DNA of 64,000 bases from Halichoerus grypus (GCF_964656455.1 NC_135720.1:109132696-109196695), one strand, 5' to 3'; shown: positions 24,786 through 37,622, numbered from the stretch's first letter. Notes: a model not told the origin generated them from the letters alone. Program-made: numbers and translations.

Positions 24786-25878
24786 GCTCTGCCTTTTTAT
24801 TCACGCCATTTAACCTAAATTTTCACCAAAATGTGGCTGCAGACAAAACTTCATTTTTTGGCAAGAAATATTGGGAGCAGAGAGGACTAAAGTGGTCTCA
24901 AGGGGTAGAACACACGTTAGGAAATACGGTCGATTCTTATTATGTGCTCAGATATCAAACGTTTAATACGGTAGAGTTGCTGGACTAGGCTCCAGGCCAT
25001 CAGGGGCGTCTCGCTAGTAGTCAAGGTGGTGGCCATAGGCATAGTCACCAGACATCCACCAGTCACCTATCGTCAGCCAGGTTATGTGTTCAGACACAGG
25101 TAGATTATCTGTGATCTTTCCTGTCCATATGAACTAGAACTGAATGACATACATTTATTTTTACTCCTCCCCTAGGATTCTTTTCTCTTCCTTCTTCTCT
25201 CCTAGTGAAAGTAGAGAGAAAGTAAAGTTTTTTTTGTTGTTGTTGTTTGTTTACTTGGGCTTTTCTTAAAGAACAGACTTTATTGTACTCATCTGACCTC
25301 CTTAGAGAGCCTTTTCTGCAAACAGTTCTTCATTGTCCAGCAGGGTTCTGGCATCTGGGAGACCCCTCAGTGGGAGCAGTGACTAGGTATGAACTTGGGA
25401 ACTATTTTGGGAGATAGAAAAATGCAGGGAATTTGGGGTCAGTCGTTCACTCTTAACTACTAGAAGAGTACAGAAACATCAGAAACATTTGAATAAGGCA
25501 TTTTTCTGCATTTTAATTGTTAGATCAAGTCCTTGGTTGATAAGAAAATAAATTCTACAATACATCAAATGTATGAAGGAAAGACCAGGCATTTTTCTTA
25601 TCTAAAGAGGTTCTATGGTCTCAAGCACTGAGAAAAAATTGCACGTCAAAAGCCCTGATCTTCATTCTTAGTTTTGTACCAGATTTAGTTTTGTACTAAA
25701 AAGGGTAAAGCAACCTGGTTCTTTCATTTAGGCAGGAGTTCCTTTTTTTTTTATAGACCTAAACACGATAGTAAATAAAACGCACTCAAATCGGTAATAT
25801 TTTCTTTTGAGAATAGTGTGTTTAAGCTGCTTTTTAACAGCATCTCCCATTCTTGACTCTTCCAAGGAGACTGTGTTC
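24786..25878. other. intron-like sequence, nothing recognised
   Basis: No repeat or exon recognised; the segment is flanked by MIR and the minus-strand L1. Confidence 0.35.
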
Positions 25879-25879
25879 A

Positions 25880-28800
25880 TTTTTTTTTAATTTTTTTATT
25901 GTTATGTTAATCCCCATACATTACATCATTAGTTTTAGATATAGTGTTCCATGATTCATTGTTTGTGCATAACACCCAGTGCTCCATGCAGAACGTGCCC
26001 TCCTCAATACCCATCACCAGGCTAACCCATCCTCCCACCCCCCTCCCCTCTAGAACCCTCAGTTTGTTTTTCAGGGTCCATCGTCTCTCATGGTTCTTCT
26101 CCCCCTCCGATTTCCCACCCTTCATTCTTCCCCTCCTGCTATATTCTTCTTCTTCTTTTTTTCTTTCTTAACATATATTGCATTATTTGTTTCAGAGGTA
26201 CAGATCTGAGATTCAACAGTCTTGCACAATTCACAGCGCTTACCAGAGCACATACCCTCCCCAGTGTCCATCACCCAGTCACCCCATCCCTCCCACCCCA
26301 CCCCCCACTCCAGCAACCCTCAGTTTGTTTCCTGAGATTAAGAATTCCTCATATCAGTGAGGTCATATGATACATGTCTTTCTCTGTTTGACTTACTTCG
26401 CTCAGCATAATACCCTCCAGTTCCATCCACGTCGTTGCAAATGGCAAGATCTCATTCCTTTTGATGGCTGCATAATATTCCATTGTATATATATACCACA
26501 TCTTCTTTATCCATTCATCTGTCGATGGGACATCTTGGCTCTTTCCACAGTTTGGCTATTGTGGACATTGCTGCTATAAACATTGGGGTGCACATACCCC
26601 TTCGGATCCCTACATTTGTATCTTTGGGGTAAATACCCAGTAGTGCAATTGCTGGATTATAGGGTAGCTCTATTTTCAACTTTTTGAGGAACCTCCATAC
26701 TGTTTTCAGGAGTGGTTGCACCAGCTTGCATTCCCACCAACAGTGTAGGAGGGTTCCCCTTTCCCTGCATCCCCGCCAACATCTGTCATTTCCTGACTTG
26801 TTAATTTTAGCCATTCTGACTGCTGTGAGGTGGTATCTCATTGAGGTTTTGATTTGGATTTCCCTGATGCCGAGCAATGTTGAGCACTTTTTCATGTGTC
26901 TGTTGGCCATTTCGATGTCTTCTTTGGAAAAATGGCTGTTCATGTCTTCTGCCAATTTCTTGATTGGATTCTTTGTTCTTTGTGTGTTGAGTTTGATAAG
27001 TTCTTTATAGATTTTGGATACTAGCCCTTTATCTGGTATGTCATTTGCAAAAATCTTCTCCCATTCTGTCGGTTGTCTTTTGGTTTTGTTGACTGTTTCT
27101 TTTGCTGTGCAAAATCTTTTTATCTTGATGAAGTCCCAATAGTTCATTTTTGCCCTTGCTTCTCTGGCCTTTGGCGATGTTTCTAGGAAGAAGTTGCTGC
27201 GGCTGCAGTCGAAGAGGTCCTGCCTGTGTTCTCCTTTAGGATTTTGATGGACTCAGTGTCTCACATTGAGGTCTTTCAACCATTTGGAGTCTATTTTTGT
27301 GTGTGGTGGAAGGAAATGGTCCAGTTTCATTCTTCTGCATGTGGCTGTCCAATTTTTCCAACACCATTTGTTGAAGAGACTGTCTTTTTTCCATTGGACA
27401 TTCTTTCCTGCTTTGTCAAAGATTAGTTGACCATAGGGTTGAGGGTCCATTTCTGGGCTCTCTATTCTGTTCCATTGATCTATGTGTCTGTTTTTGTGCC
27501 AGTACTATACTGTCTTGATGATGATAGCTTTGTAATAGAGCTGGAAGTCCGGAATTGTGATACCGCCAGCTTTGCTTTTCTTTTTCAACATTCCTCTGGC
27601 TATTCGGGGTCTTTTCTGGTTCCATACAAATTTTAGGATTATTTGTTCCATTTCTTTGAAAAAAGTGGATGGTATTTTGATGGGGATTGCATTGAATGTG
27701 TAGATTGCTCTAGGTAGCATTGACATCTTCATAATATTTGTTCTTCCAATCCATGAGCATGGAACGTTTTTCCATTTCTTTGTGTCTTCCTCACTTTGTT
27801 TCATGAGTATTTTATAGTTTTCTGAGTACAGATCCTTTGCCCCTTTGGTTAGATTTATTCCTAGGTATCTTATGGTTTTGGGTGCAATTGCAAATGGGAT
27901 CGACTCCTTAATTTCTCTTTCTTCTGTCTTCTTGTTGGCGTATAGGAATGCCACTGATTTCTGTGCATTGATTTTCTATCCTGCCACTTTACTGAATTCC
28001 TATATGAGTTCTAGCAGTTTTGGGGTGGAGTCTTTTGGGTTTTCCACATAAAGTATCATATCATCTGCAAAGAGTGAGAGTTTGACTTCTTCTTTGCCAA
28101 TTTAGATAACTTTGATTTCTTTTTGTTGTCCAATTGCTGTGGCTAGGACTTCTAATACTATGTTGAATAGCAGTGGTGATAGTGGACATCCCTGCCACAT
28201 TCCTGACCTTAGGGGGAAAGCTCTTAGTTTTTGCCCATTGAGAATGATATTTGCTGTAGGTTTTTCATAGACGGCTTTTATGATATTGAGGTATGTACCC
28301 TCTATCCCTATACTCTGAAGAGTTTTGATCAAGAAAGGATGCTGTACTTTGTCAAATGCTTTTTCTGCATCTATTGAGAGGATCATATGATTCTTGTTCT
28401 TTCTTTTGTTAATGTATTGTATCACGTTGATTGATTTGCAGATGTTGAACCAACCTTGCAGCCCAGGGATAAATCCCACTTGGTTGTGGTGAATAATCCT
28501 TTTAATGTACTGTTGGATCCTATTGGCTAGTATTTTGGTGAGAATTTTTGCATCCATGTTCATCAAGGATATTGGTCTGTAATTCTCCTTTTTGATGGGG
28601 TCTTTGTCTGGTTTTGGGATCAAGATAATGGTGGCCTCATAAAACGAGTTTGGAAGTTTTCCTTCCATTTCTGTTTTTTGGAACAGTTTCAGAAGAATAG
28701 GTATTAATTCTTCTTGAAATGTTTGGCAGAATTCCCCTGGGAAGCCATCTGGCCCTGGGCTTTTGTGTTTTGAGAGATTTTTGATGACTGCTTCAATTTC

Positions 28801-30269
28801 CTTAGTGGTTATAGGACTGTTCAGGTTTTCTATTTCTTCCTGGTTCAGTTTTGGTAGTTGATACATCTCTAGGAATGCATCCATCTCTTCCAGGTTATCT
28901 AATTTGCTGGCATAGAGTTGCTCATAATATGTTCTTATAATTCTTTGTATTTCTTTGGTGTTGTTTGTGATCTCTCCTCTTTCAGTCATGATTTTGTTGA
29001 TTTGGGTCATTTCTCTTTTCTTTTGGATAAGTCTGGCCAGGGGTTTATCAATCTTGTTAATTCTTTCAAAGAACCAGCTCCTAGTTTTGTTGATCTGTTC
29101 TACTGTTCTTTTAGTTTCTATTTCATTGATTTCTGCTCTGATCTTTATTATTTCTCTTCTCCTGCTGGGTTTAGGCTTTATTTGCTGTTCTTTCTCCAGC
29201 TCCTTTAGGTGTAGGGTTAGGTTGTGTACTTGAGACCTTTCTGGTTTCTTGAGAAAGGCTTGTATTGCTATATACTTGCCTCTTAGGACTGCCTTTGCTG
29301 CATCCCAAAGATTTTGAACAGTTGTGTTTTCATTTTCATTGGTTTCCATGAATTTTTTTAACTCTGCTTTAATTTCCTGGTTGACCCATTCATTCTTTAG
29401 TAGGATGCTCTTAACCTCCATGTATTTGAGTTCTTTCCGACTTTCCTCTTGTGATTGAGTTCTAGTTTCAAAGCATTGTGGTCTGAAAATAGGCAGGGAA
29501 TGATCCCAGTCTTTTGGTACTGGTTGAGACCTGATTTATGACCTAGGATATGATGTATTCTGGAGAATGCTCCATGGGCACTAGAGAAGAATGCGTATTC
29601 CATTGCTTTGGGATGGAAAGTTCTGAATATGTCTGTGAGTCCATTTGGTCCAGTGTGTCATTTAAAGTCTTTATTTCCTTGTTGATCTTTTGCTTAGATG
29701 ATCTGTCCATTTCAGTGAGGGGGGTGTTAAAGTCCCCCACTATTATTGTATTGTTGTCAATGTGTTTCTTTGCTTTTGTTATTAATTGCCTTATATAATT
29801 GGCTGCTCCCACGTTAGGGGCATAGATATTTACAATTGTTAGATCTTCTTGTTAGATAGACCCTTTAAGTAGGATATAGTGTCCTTCCCCATCTCTTATT
29901 ACAGTCTTTGGTTTAAAATCTAATTTGTCTGATACAAGGATTGCCACCCCAGCTTTCTTTTGGTGTCCATTAGCTTGGTAAATGGTTTTCCACCCCCTCA
30001 CTTTCAATCTGGAGGTGTCTTTGGGTCTCAAATGAGTCTCTTGCAGACAGCATATCAGTGGGTCTTGTTTTTTAATCCAATCTGAGAGCCTGTGTCTTTT
30101 GATTGGGGCATTTAGCCCATTCACATTCAGGGTAACTATTGAAAGATATGAATTTAGTGCCATTGTATTGCCTGTAAGGTAACTGTTACTGTATATTGTC
30201 TGTGTTCCTTTCTGGTCTATGTTGCTTTTAGGCTCTCTCTTTGCTTAGAGGACCCCTTTCAATATTTCT
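25880..30269 (-). mobile_element. 5'-truncated L1, two-module 3'UTR lineage
   Basis: Antisense L1 of about 4.4 kb. On the + strand it starts with its poly-T tail and runs through a two-part 3'UTR (module 2 at about 25888-26135, a CTT-rich joint, module 1 at about 26165-26348). The whole ORF2 and the last bases of ORF1 follow, ending near 30269 at the text CCTTTCAATATTTC. No convincing target-site duplication was found. The sequence is close to the copy at 40065-47185, including the two-module 3'UTR. ORF2 is broken. Confidence 0.95.
26349..30163 (-). pseudogene. L1 ORF2 (endonuclease-reverse transcriptase) pseudogene
   Basis: ORF2 normally makes a ~1275-residue protein with an N-terminal apurinic-like endonuclease, a reverse transcriptase and a cysteine-rich end. 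The start MALNSYLSIVTLNVNGLN is at 30163. An in-frame stop follows at about codon 104 (CAA to TAA after KGSI, 29852-29854), and frameshifts lie near 29600 and 29400. The long central piece is 28102-29421 (439 codons; finger and palm text, including [12 protein letters not shown] and [16 protein letters not shown]). The FADD active-site text survives near 28055-28070 but in another frame. Dead copy. Confidence 0.95.
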
Positions 30270-31224
30270 TTCTTACAATGCTTTCTTATGAACTAGGATT
30301 CCACTTTAGTCCTCCCTCATGGGATATTTCCTAGAATATATGCTTTCTGATCAAACTATACTGAAGAAATTGTCTTCTAAAGAAAAATCAAGAAGGAAAA
30401 ATGGATTAACATAGCTTCTAACCTAATAGTGTCTGTTGAAAATATTATGGACACTGAAAACCACAAAATGTTTTTACTCCAAAGAATGGGTATATCCTAG
30501 AACTAATAGGGATTTTAAGAGTTCCAGAATTTCTGGGAAAAGTATTCAAGGAAAATACAAGTGGATACCATTTTTTGAAGCCTCATTAAATGGGAACTAT
30601 AGATCCAGTCCTCCTCATAGTTTACTGAGGAAAGTAGCAACTATGAATATGTCACCTCAATGTTCCTCATGAGAGGATCAGTACACCCATGCCTTGGAAT
30701 ATTATATGGCTATTAAAATGAAATACATAATAATGAAATACATTAATGCATTGAAAATGAAATGACATGGAAGATCTCTGATAAATTGTTTAGAAAAATA
30801 ATGGTGAGAATACTATTCAGAATGTGATCTCTCAATTTTGTAAAGACAAACACAAAACCTATAAACATAAAGATATAGGTGTCTGCTTGGTTAAAAGCTA
30901 GATGAACATATTTAAACTGTTAGCAGTGGATCTCCCAAGCTATTGAGAGTGAGTAGAGGAGATGTGAGTGGTAGCATGCTGTAGGGGAGAGGGGGACAGA
31001 GAGGCACATTTACTTTTGAATTTATTCATATCTGTGTTGTTTGGAATTGTTCTCATAAACATGTATTTTTATAATATATGAAAAGCCATAAAAAATCTTT
31101 GTATCAGAAATTAATCTTTCTGTGTGTCTGGTGGTTTGAAGCTCTATTATACAAAGAAACATGGTATCAATCAGCAAATAGTGCAAATAACAAGCATTCC
31201 TCCACCTGAAGAAACTCCTTAAAC
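30270..31224. other. intron-like sequence between two L1s
   Basis: AT-rich, with no repeat family recognised. It separates the 5' ends of the minus-strand L1 (30269) and the plus-strand L1 (31238), which point away from each other. Confidence 0.4.
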
Positions 31225-31237
31225 AATATAAATTGTC

Positions 31238-32331
31238 GGAGGGGGGAAAGATGGCGGAGGAGTAGGGGACCCTATTTCAACTGGTCCCCGGAATTGAGCT
31301 TGATATCTACCAGACCACTCTGAGCACCCACAAAACCAGCCTGAGATGTAAGAAGATCTGGATCTCTACAAACAGAACATCGCAGGCGGTTGGTTTTGAG
31401 GTACGAAGCGGAGAGCCGTGATTCTGCGGGCAGATATCAGAGGATAAACGGCAGCGGGAGGGAGCCTGGACGTGGGGATCCTGCACCGCTGGTGAGTGAC
31501 AGCCTCACGCGCTGCGGTTGGGCACAGACTCGCAGACCGGTAGCGTCGGGAAAGGACTTTAGGGCAGCCCCCAGGGTGGAGGACCAGACCGGCGGGGTCG
31601 CGCGCACGTCACGCGCACGGGAACTGCAGCCCCCGGACAGAAACCCGGAGCGTCGGTCACGCGCACGCGAACTGCAGCCTCCAAGACGGAAACCTGGTGT
31701 GCCGGGGTCCCGCCGGTGAACTGCAACCTCCGGGGTGGAAACCCGGAGCAGCGGAGTTGCGCACACGCGAACTGGAGTCCCCGGGACAGGACCCCAAGCG
31801 GCGGAGTCGCGCGCGCACGCACGCGCGTGATCTGGGAGCGGCTGGTGGTTTTAGAAGCACAAAAGGCAGAGACATGCCCCGACCTGGAGGCAGGACTGGG
31901 AGCGCTGCGGAGGGGTGCACAAACCAGGACGCTGCAGTTTATAGCAGCACAGACAGAAATGGAGACGGTGTGGCCTGGAGAGCTCACTGAAGAACAGACT
32001 GAGGTCTCTCTGCTCTGAGGCAGACGGTTGGAAACGGTCTCTTCGGCTCTGACTCATGGAAGAGACGCAGAAAGCCGCCAGGGAAAGGTGCCAGAGAACA
32101 AAAGCCCCAAAGACTGATTCCCACTGAGCCCATCCCCCGCCACAGGGGCGCAGGGCAACTTCGCCCAAACAGGGTTGCCTGAGTAACATCGCGGCAGGCC
32201 CCTCCTGCAGAAGACAGGCTGGGAAAACAAGAGGCCAGCAACCCTAAGGTCCCAAGAAAACAGGTGCATCTTGCTTGGGTTCTGGTCAATAATTTGGACT
32301 CTATACATTCCCTCAAACACCCATCAACAGA
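31238..32331 (+). promoter_or_regulatory. L1 5'UTR / internal Pol II promoter region
   Basis: Starts GGAGGGGGGAAAGATGGCGG. AAGATGGCGG at 31248-31257 is a YY1-type site at the position where YY1 sets the start in human L1. The next ~600 bp is very rich in G, C and CpG (about 31390-31850) and contains tandem units. The region ends at the ORF1 ATG. Activity is inferred from position and composition only. Confidence 0.7.
31562..31835 (+). repeat. tandem ~50-60-bp units in L1 5'UTR
   Basis: A GAACTGCAG-like core recurs at 31620, 31669, 31718, 31769 (GAACTGGAG) and 31829 (GATCTGGGA), with an earlier related unit near 31562. Spacing is about 49, 49, 51 and 60 bp. Each unit also carries a GGAAACCCGGAGC-like part and a CGCGCACGCG-like CpG cluster. 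Arg-rich open frames on both strands here are by-products of the GC-rich repeat. Confidence 0.75.
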
Positions 32332-33222
32332 ATGACTAGGAGGAGGAGCCCACAAAACAGAAAAGACTCAGAGATTATGACTTATGCTGCAGATTTACAA
32401 ATGGATGCAGATATAACCAAGATGTAGGAGATGGAATTCAGGCTAGCAATTGTGAAGACAATGGCTAGAATGGAGAAATCAATTAATGGCAACATAGAGT
32501 CTCTAAGGGCAGAAATAAAAGGTGAATTGGCAGAACTTAAAAATACTATCAATGAGATCCAATCCAATCTAGATAATCTAACAGCTAGGGTAACTGAGAC
32601 AGAAGAGAGAATAAGTGATCTGGAAGTCAGTATAATAGATAAAAAGGGAAAAGAGGAGGCCAGGGAAAAACAACTCAGAATCCATGAAAATAGAATCAGA
32701 GAAATAAGTGACACCATGAGGCGTTCCAATGTCAGAATTATTGGAATCCCAGAGGGAGTGGAGAGAGAGAGAGGGCTAGAAGATGTATTTGAGCAAATCG
32801 TAGCTGAGAACTTCCCTAATCTGGGGAATGAAACAAACATTTGAGTCCTAGAGGCAGAGAGGACCCCTCCTCAGATCAAGGAAAACAGGCCAACACCCCG
32901 GCATGTAATAGTAAAACTTGCAAATCTTAGAACCAAGGAAACCATCTTAAGGGCAGTTAGGGGGAAGAGATTCCTTACGTACAGAGGGAGGAACATCAGA
33001 ATAACATCAGACCTATCCACAAAGACCTGGCAAGCCAGAAAGGCCTGGCAAGACATATTCAGGGTACTAAATGAGAAGAACATGCAGCCAAGAATACTTT
33101 ATCTGGCAAGGCTTTCATTTAGAATGGATGGAGAGATGCAGAGCTTCCACGACCGGCAGAAGTTGAAAGAATATGTGACCACTAAGCCGGCCCTGCAAGA
33201 AATATTAAGGGGGGTTCTATAA
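32332..33222 (+). pseudogene. L1 ORF1 (RNA-binding protein) pseudogene, two stops
   Basis: ORF1p is the trimeric nucleic-acid chaperone of the L1 particle. The frame starts MTRRRSPQNRKDSE at 32332 and ends at TAA 33220-33222, about 296 codons, a normal length. Two in-frame stops break it: TAG at 32425-32427 (codon 32) and TGA at 32842-32844. Between them lie the coiled coil (MEKSINGNIESLRAEIKGEL..., heptad-like) and the start of the RRM (NVRIIGIPEG). After the second stop come TPRHVIVKLAN and the C-terminal domain with ARKAWQDIFR, ending EILRGVL. Single base changes explain both stops. Confidence 0.95.
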
Positions 33223-33303
33223 TAGGAGAAAGACCCCAAGAGTGATCTACAACAGAAATTTACAGGGACAATCTATAAAAACAACGTCTTCACAGGCAAC
33301 ATT

Positions 33304-36300
33304 ATGACAATTAATTCATATCTTTCAATAATCACTCTCAACGTGAATGGCCTAAACGCTCCCATAAAACGGCACAGGGTTGCAGATTGGATAAAAAGAC
33401 AGGATCCATCCATATGCTGTCTACAAGAGACTCATTTTGAACCTAAAGATACATCCAGACTGAAAGTGAAGGGATGAAGATCGATCTTCCATGCCAGCGG
33501 ACCTCAAAAGAAAGCTGGGGTAGCAATTCTTATGTCGGACAAATTAGATTTTAAACTAAAGTCTGTAATAAGAGACACAGAAGGACACTATATCATTCTT
33601 AAAGGGTCTATCCAACAAGAAGATCTAACAATTGTAGATATCTATGCGCCCAACATGGGAGCAGCCATCTACATAAGCCAACTGTTAACCAAAATAAAGA
33701 GTCATATTGATAACAATACGTTAATTGTAGGAGACCTCAATACTCCACTCTCAGCAATGGACAGATCATCTAAGCAGAAAATCAACAAGGAAACGAGAGC
33801 TTTGAATGATACATTGGACCAGATGGACCTCATAGATATTTACAGAACATTCCACCCTAAAACAACAGAATACTCATTCTTCTCGAGCGCACAAGGAACT
33901 TTCTCCAGAATAGACCATATACTGGGTCACAAATCAGCTCTCAACCGATACCAAAAGATTGAGATTATTCCCTGCATATTCTCAGACCACAATGCTCTAA
34001 AACTGGAACTCAATCACAAGAAAAAATCTGGCAGAAATTCAGACACTTGGAAGCTAAAGACCACTCTGCTCAAGAATGTTTGGGTCAACCAAGAAATCAA
34101 AGAAGAACTTAAACAATTCATGGAAATCAATGAGAATGAAAACACAGCGGTCCAAAACCTATGGGATACTGCAAAGGCGGTCCTAAGGCAGAAATATATA
34201 GCCATCCAAGCCTCACTCAAAAAAATAGAAAAATCCCAAATTCACCAACTAACTCTACACCTTAAAGAACTAGAGAAAAAGCAACAAATGACACCTAAGC
34301 CACGCACTAGAAGAGAAATAATTAAAATTAGAGCAGAAATCAATGAATTAGAAACCAGAAACACAGTAGATCAGATCAACGAAACTAGAAGTTGGTTCTT
34401 TGAAAGAATTAACAAGATTGATAAACCACTGGCCAGACTTATCCAAAAGAAGAGAGAAAGGACCCAAATTAATAAAATTATGAATGAAAGGGGAGAGATC
34501 ACGACCAACACCAGGGAAATAGAAACAATTATTAGAAATTATTATCAACAACTATATGCCAATAAACTGAGCAATCTGGATGAAATGGAGGCCTTCCTGG
34601 AAACCTATAAGCTGCCAAGACTGAAACAGGAAGAAATTGACAACCTGAATAGGCCAATAACCAGTAACGAGATTGAAGCAGTGATCAAAAACCTCCCAAA
34701 AAACAAGAGTCCAGGGCCTGATGGATTCCCTGGGGAATTCTACCTACCATTCAAAGAAGAAATAATACCTATTCTACTGAAGCTGTTTCAAAAAATAGAA
34801 ACAGAAGGAAAACTTCCAAACTCATTCTATGAGGCCAGCATTACCTTAATCCCCAAACCAGGCAAAGACCCCATCAAAAAGGAGAATTTCAGACCGATAT
34901 CCCTGATGAATATGGATTCCAAAATCCTCCACAAAATCCTAGCTAATAGGATCCAACAATACATTAAAAGCATCATCCACCACGACCAAGTGGGATTTAT
35001 CCCCGGGATGCAAGGGTGGTTCAACATTCACAAATCAATCAATGTGATAGAACACATTAATAAGAGGAGGGAGAAGAACCATATGGTCCTCTCAATTGAT
35101 GCAGAAAAAGCCTTTGACAAAATACAACATCCTTTCCTGATTAAAACTCTCCAGAGTATAGGGATAGAGGAAACATTCCTCAAGCTCATAAAATCCATCT
35201 ATGAAAAACCCACAGCGAATATCATCCTCAATGGGGAAAAGCTGAGAGCCTTTCCCTTAAGATCAGGAACACGTCAAGGGTGCCCACTCTCACCACTGTT
35301 GTTCAACATAGTACTAGAAGTCCTAGCAACAGCAATCAGACAACAAAAAGAAATAAAAGGTATTCAAATTGGCAAAGAAGAAGTCAAACTCTCTCTTTTC
35401 GCAGACGACATGATACTTTATGTGGAAAACCCCAAAGACTCCACCCCCAAATTACTAGAACTCATCCAGCAATTCAGTAATGTGGCAGGATACAAAATCA
35501 ATGCACAGAAATCAGTTGCTTTCTTATACACTAACAACGCAACTGTAGAAAGAGAAATTAAAGAAATGATTCCATTTACAAGAGCACCAAAAACCATAAG
35601 ATACCTCGGAATAAACCTAACCAAAGAGGTAAAGGATCTATACTCTAGGAACTACAAAACACTCATGAAAGAAATTGAAGAAGACACAAAAAGATGGAAA
35701 AATATTCCATGCTCATGGATCGGAAGAATAAACATTGTTAAAATGTCTATGCTACCCAGAGCAATCTATACCTTCAGTGCCATCCCGATCAAAATTCCAA
35801 TGACATTTTTCAAAGTGCTGTAACAAACAATCCTAAAATTTGTATGGAATCAGAAAAGATCCCGAATCGCCAAGGAAATGTTGAAAAAGAAAAACAAAGC
35901 TGGGGGCATCACGTTGCCCGATTTCAAGCTATATTACAAAACAGTGATCACCAAGACAGCATGGTACTGGCACAAAAACAGACATACAGACCAATGGAAC
36001 AGAATAGAGAACCCAGGTATGGACCCTCAACTCTATAGTCAAATAATCTTTGACAAAGCAGGATAAAACATGCAATGGAAAAAAGACAGTCTCTTCAATA
36101 AATGGTGCTGGGAAAATTGGACAGCCACATGCAGAAGAATGAAACTCGACCATTCTCTAACACCATTCACAAAGATAAACTCAAAGTGGATGAAAGACCT
36201 CAATGTGAGACAGGAATCCATCAAAATCCTAGAGGAGAACATAGGCAGTAACCTCTTTGACATCACCCATAGCAACTTCTTTCAAGATACCTCTCCAAAA

Positions 36301-37126
36301 GCTAGTGAAACAAAAGCAAAAATGAACTTTTGGGACTTCATCAAGATAAAAAGCTTCTGCACAGCAAAGGAAACAGTCAACAAAACAAAGAGGCAACCCA
36401 CAGAATGGGAGAAGATATTTGCAAATGACACTACAGATAAAGGGCTGGTATCCAAAATCTATAAAGAACTTCTCAAACTCAACACCCAAAAAACAAATAA
36501 TCAAATCAAAAAGTGGGCAGAAGAGATGAACAGACACTTCTCTGAAGAAGACATACAAATGGCTAACAGACACATGAAAAATGTTCATCATCATTAGCCA
36601 TCAGGGAAATCCAAATCAAAACCACACTGAAATACCACCTTACACCAGTTAGAATGGCAAAAATGGACAAGGAAAGAAACAACAAATGTTGGAGAGGTTG
36701 TGGAGAAAGGTGAACCCTCTTACACTGTTGGTGGGAATGCAAGTTGGTACAGCCACTTTGGAAAACAGTGTGGAGGTGCTTCAAAAATTTAAAAATAGAG
36801 CTACCCTACGACCAGCAATTGCACTGCTGGGTATTTACCCCAAAGACACAGATGTAGTGAAAAGAAGGGCCATATGCACCCCAATGTTCATAGCAGCAAT
36901 GTCTGCAATAGTCAAACTGTGGAAAGAGCCGAGATGCCCTTCAACAGATGAATGGATAAAGAAGATGTGGTCCATATATACAATGGAATATTACTCAGCC
37001 ATCAGAAAAGATGTATACCCAACTTTTACATCAACATGGATGGGACTGGAGGAGATTATGCTAAGTGAAATAAGTCAAGCAGAGAAAGTCATTTATCATA
37101 TGGTTTCACTTATTTGTGGAACATAA
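33304..37126 (+). pseudogene. L1 ORF2 (endonuclease-reverse transcriptase), near-intact but broken
   Basis: About 1274 codons overall, the normal ORF2 size. ATG at 33304 (MTINSYLSIITLNVNGLN; endonuclease). TGA at 33475-33477 replaces a Trp codon of the endonuclease. The frame is then open for 763 codons (33532-35823) covering the rest of the endonuclease ([19 protein letters not shown]) and the whole reverse transcriptase with [10 protein letters not shown] at about 35390-35420. TAA follows at 35821-35823 and again at 36064-36066. A 1-bp loss near 36583 shifts the frame before the cysteine-rich end. The product cannot be full length; a partial RT polypeptide is conceivable only with internal initiation. 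Confidence 0.97.
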
Positions 37127-37433
37127 GGAATAACATGGAGGACATTAAGAGAAGGAAGGGAAAAATGGGCGGGGGGAATTGGAGGGAGAGATGAACCATG
37201 AGAGACTATGGACCTGAGAAGCAAACAGGGTTTTAACGGGGAGGGGGGAGGGGGGATTGGTTAGCCCAGTGATGGGTATTAAGGAGGGCACGTACTGCAT
37301 GGAGCACTGGGTGTCGTACGAAAACAATGGATCGTGGATCACTACATCAAAAACTAATGATGTATTGTATGGTGACTAACATAACATAATAAAATTAAAA
37401 TAAATAAATAAATAAAAAATAATATAAATTGTC

Positions 37434-37606
37434 TCACACTTGTAAATATCAGCTGTCACATGTCACAGATTATAGGAAGAGATAAAAATGAAGTCCAAAG
37501 CTGCTATAGATGGAAATCATTACATCTAGTTTGAGTGGGCTAATAGTAACAGCGGAAGGGAAATGTGTACAGGTAAAAAAGATGCTGAAAGTACGTAAAT
37601 ATTTTC
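37434..37606. other. short intron-like sequence
   Basis: Unrecognised sequence between the full-length L1 and the Can-SINE. Confidence 0.35.
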
Positions 37607-37622
37607 ATAATGTGAGAAAGAT

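Larger units (their letters stand above)
31238..37420 (+). mobile_element. full-length L1, GC-rich 5'UTR lineage
   Basis: Bounded by a perfect 13-bp target-site duplication AATATAAATTGTC (31225-31237, 37421-37433), so both ends are real. Order: 5'UTR with a YY1-type start (31238-32331), ORF1 (32332-33222), spacer, ORF2 (33304-37126), a single-module 3'UTR and an A-rich tail (AAATAAATAAATAAAAAAT). The perfect duplication suggests a fairly young insertion, yet both ORFs carry stops. Its 5'UTR shares almost nothing with the other full-length L1 beyond the first ~70 bp. Confidence 0.98.

Noticed and set aside
30255..30300. Search for the target duplication of the L1 at 25880-30269
   Set aside because: No direct repeat was found between the two flanks; only a short inverted match (GTTCAT / ATGAAC), which I consider chance.
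31390..31990. Overlapping long open frames (97-142 codons) on both strands, Arg/Pro/Gly-rich
   Set aside because: They lie in the CpG-rich tandem-repeat 5'UTR of an L1; stop-poor GC-rich DNA explains them on both strands.
32382..32840. 152-codon minus-strand open frame
   Set aside because: Antisense shadow of the ORF1 coiled coil.
33304..37126. Possible active L1
   Set aside because: In-frame stops at 33475, 35821 and 36064 and a frameshift near 36583; ORF1 also has two stops.
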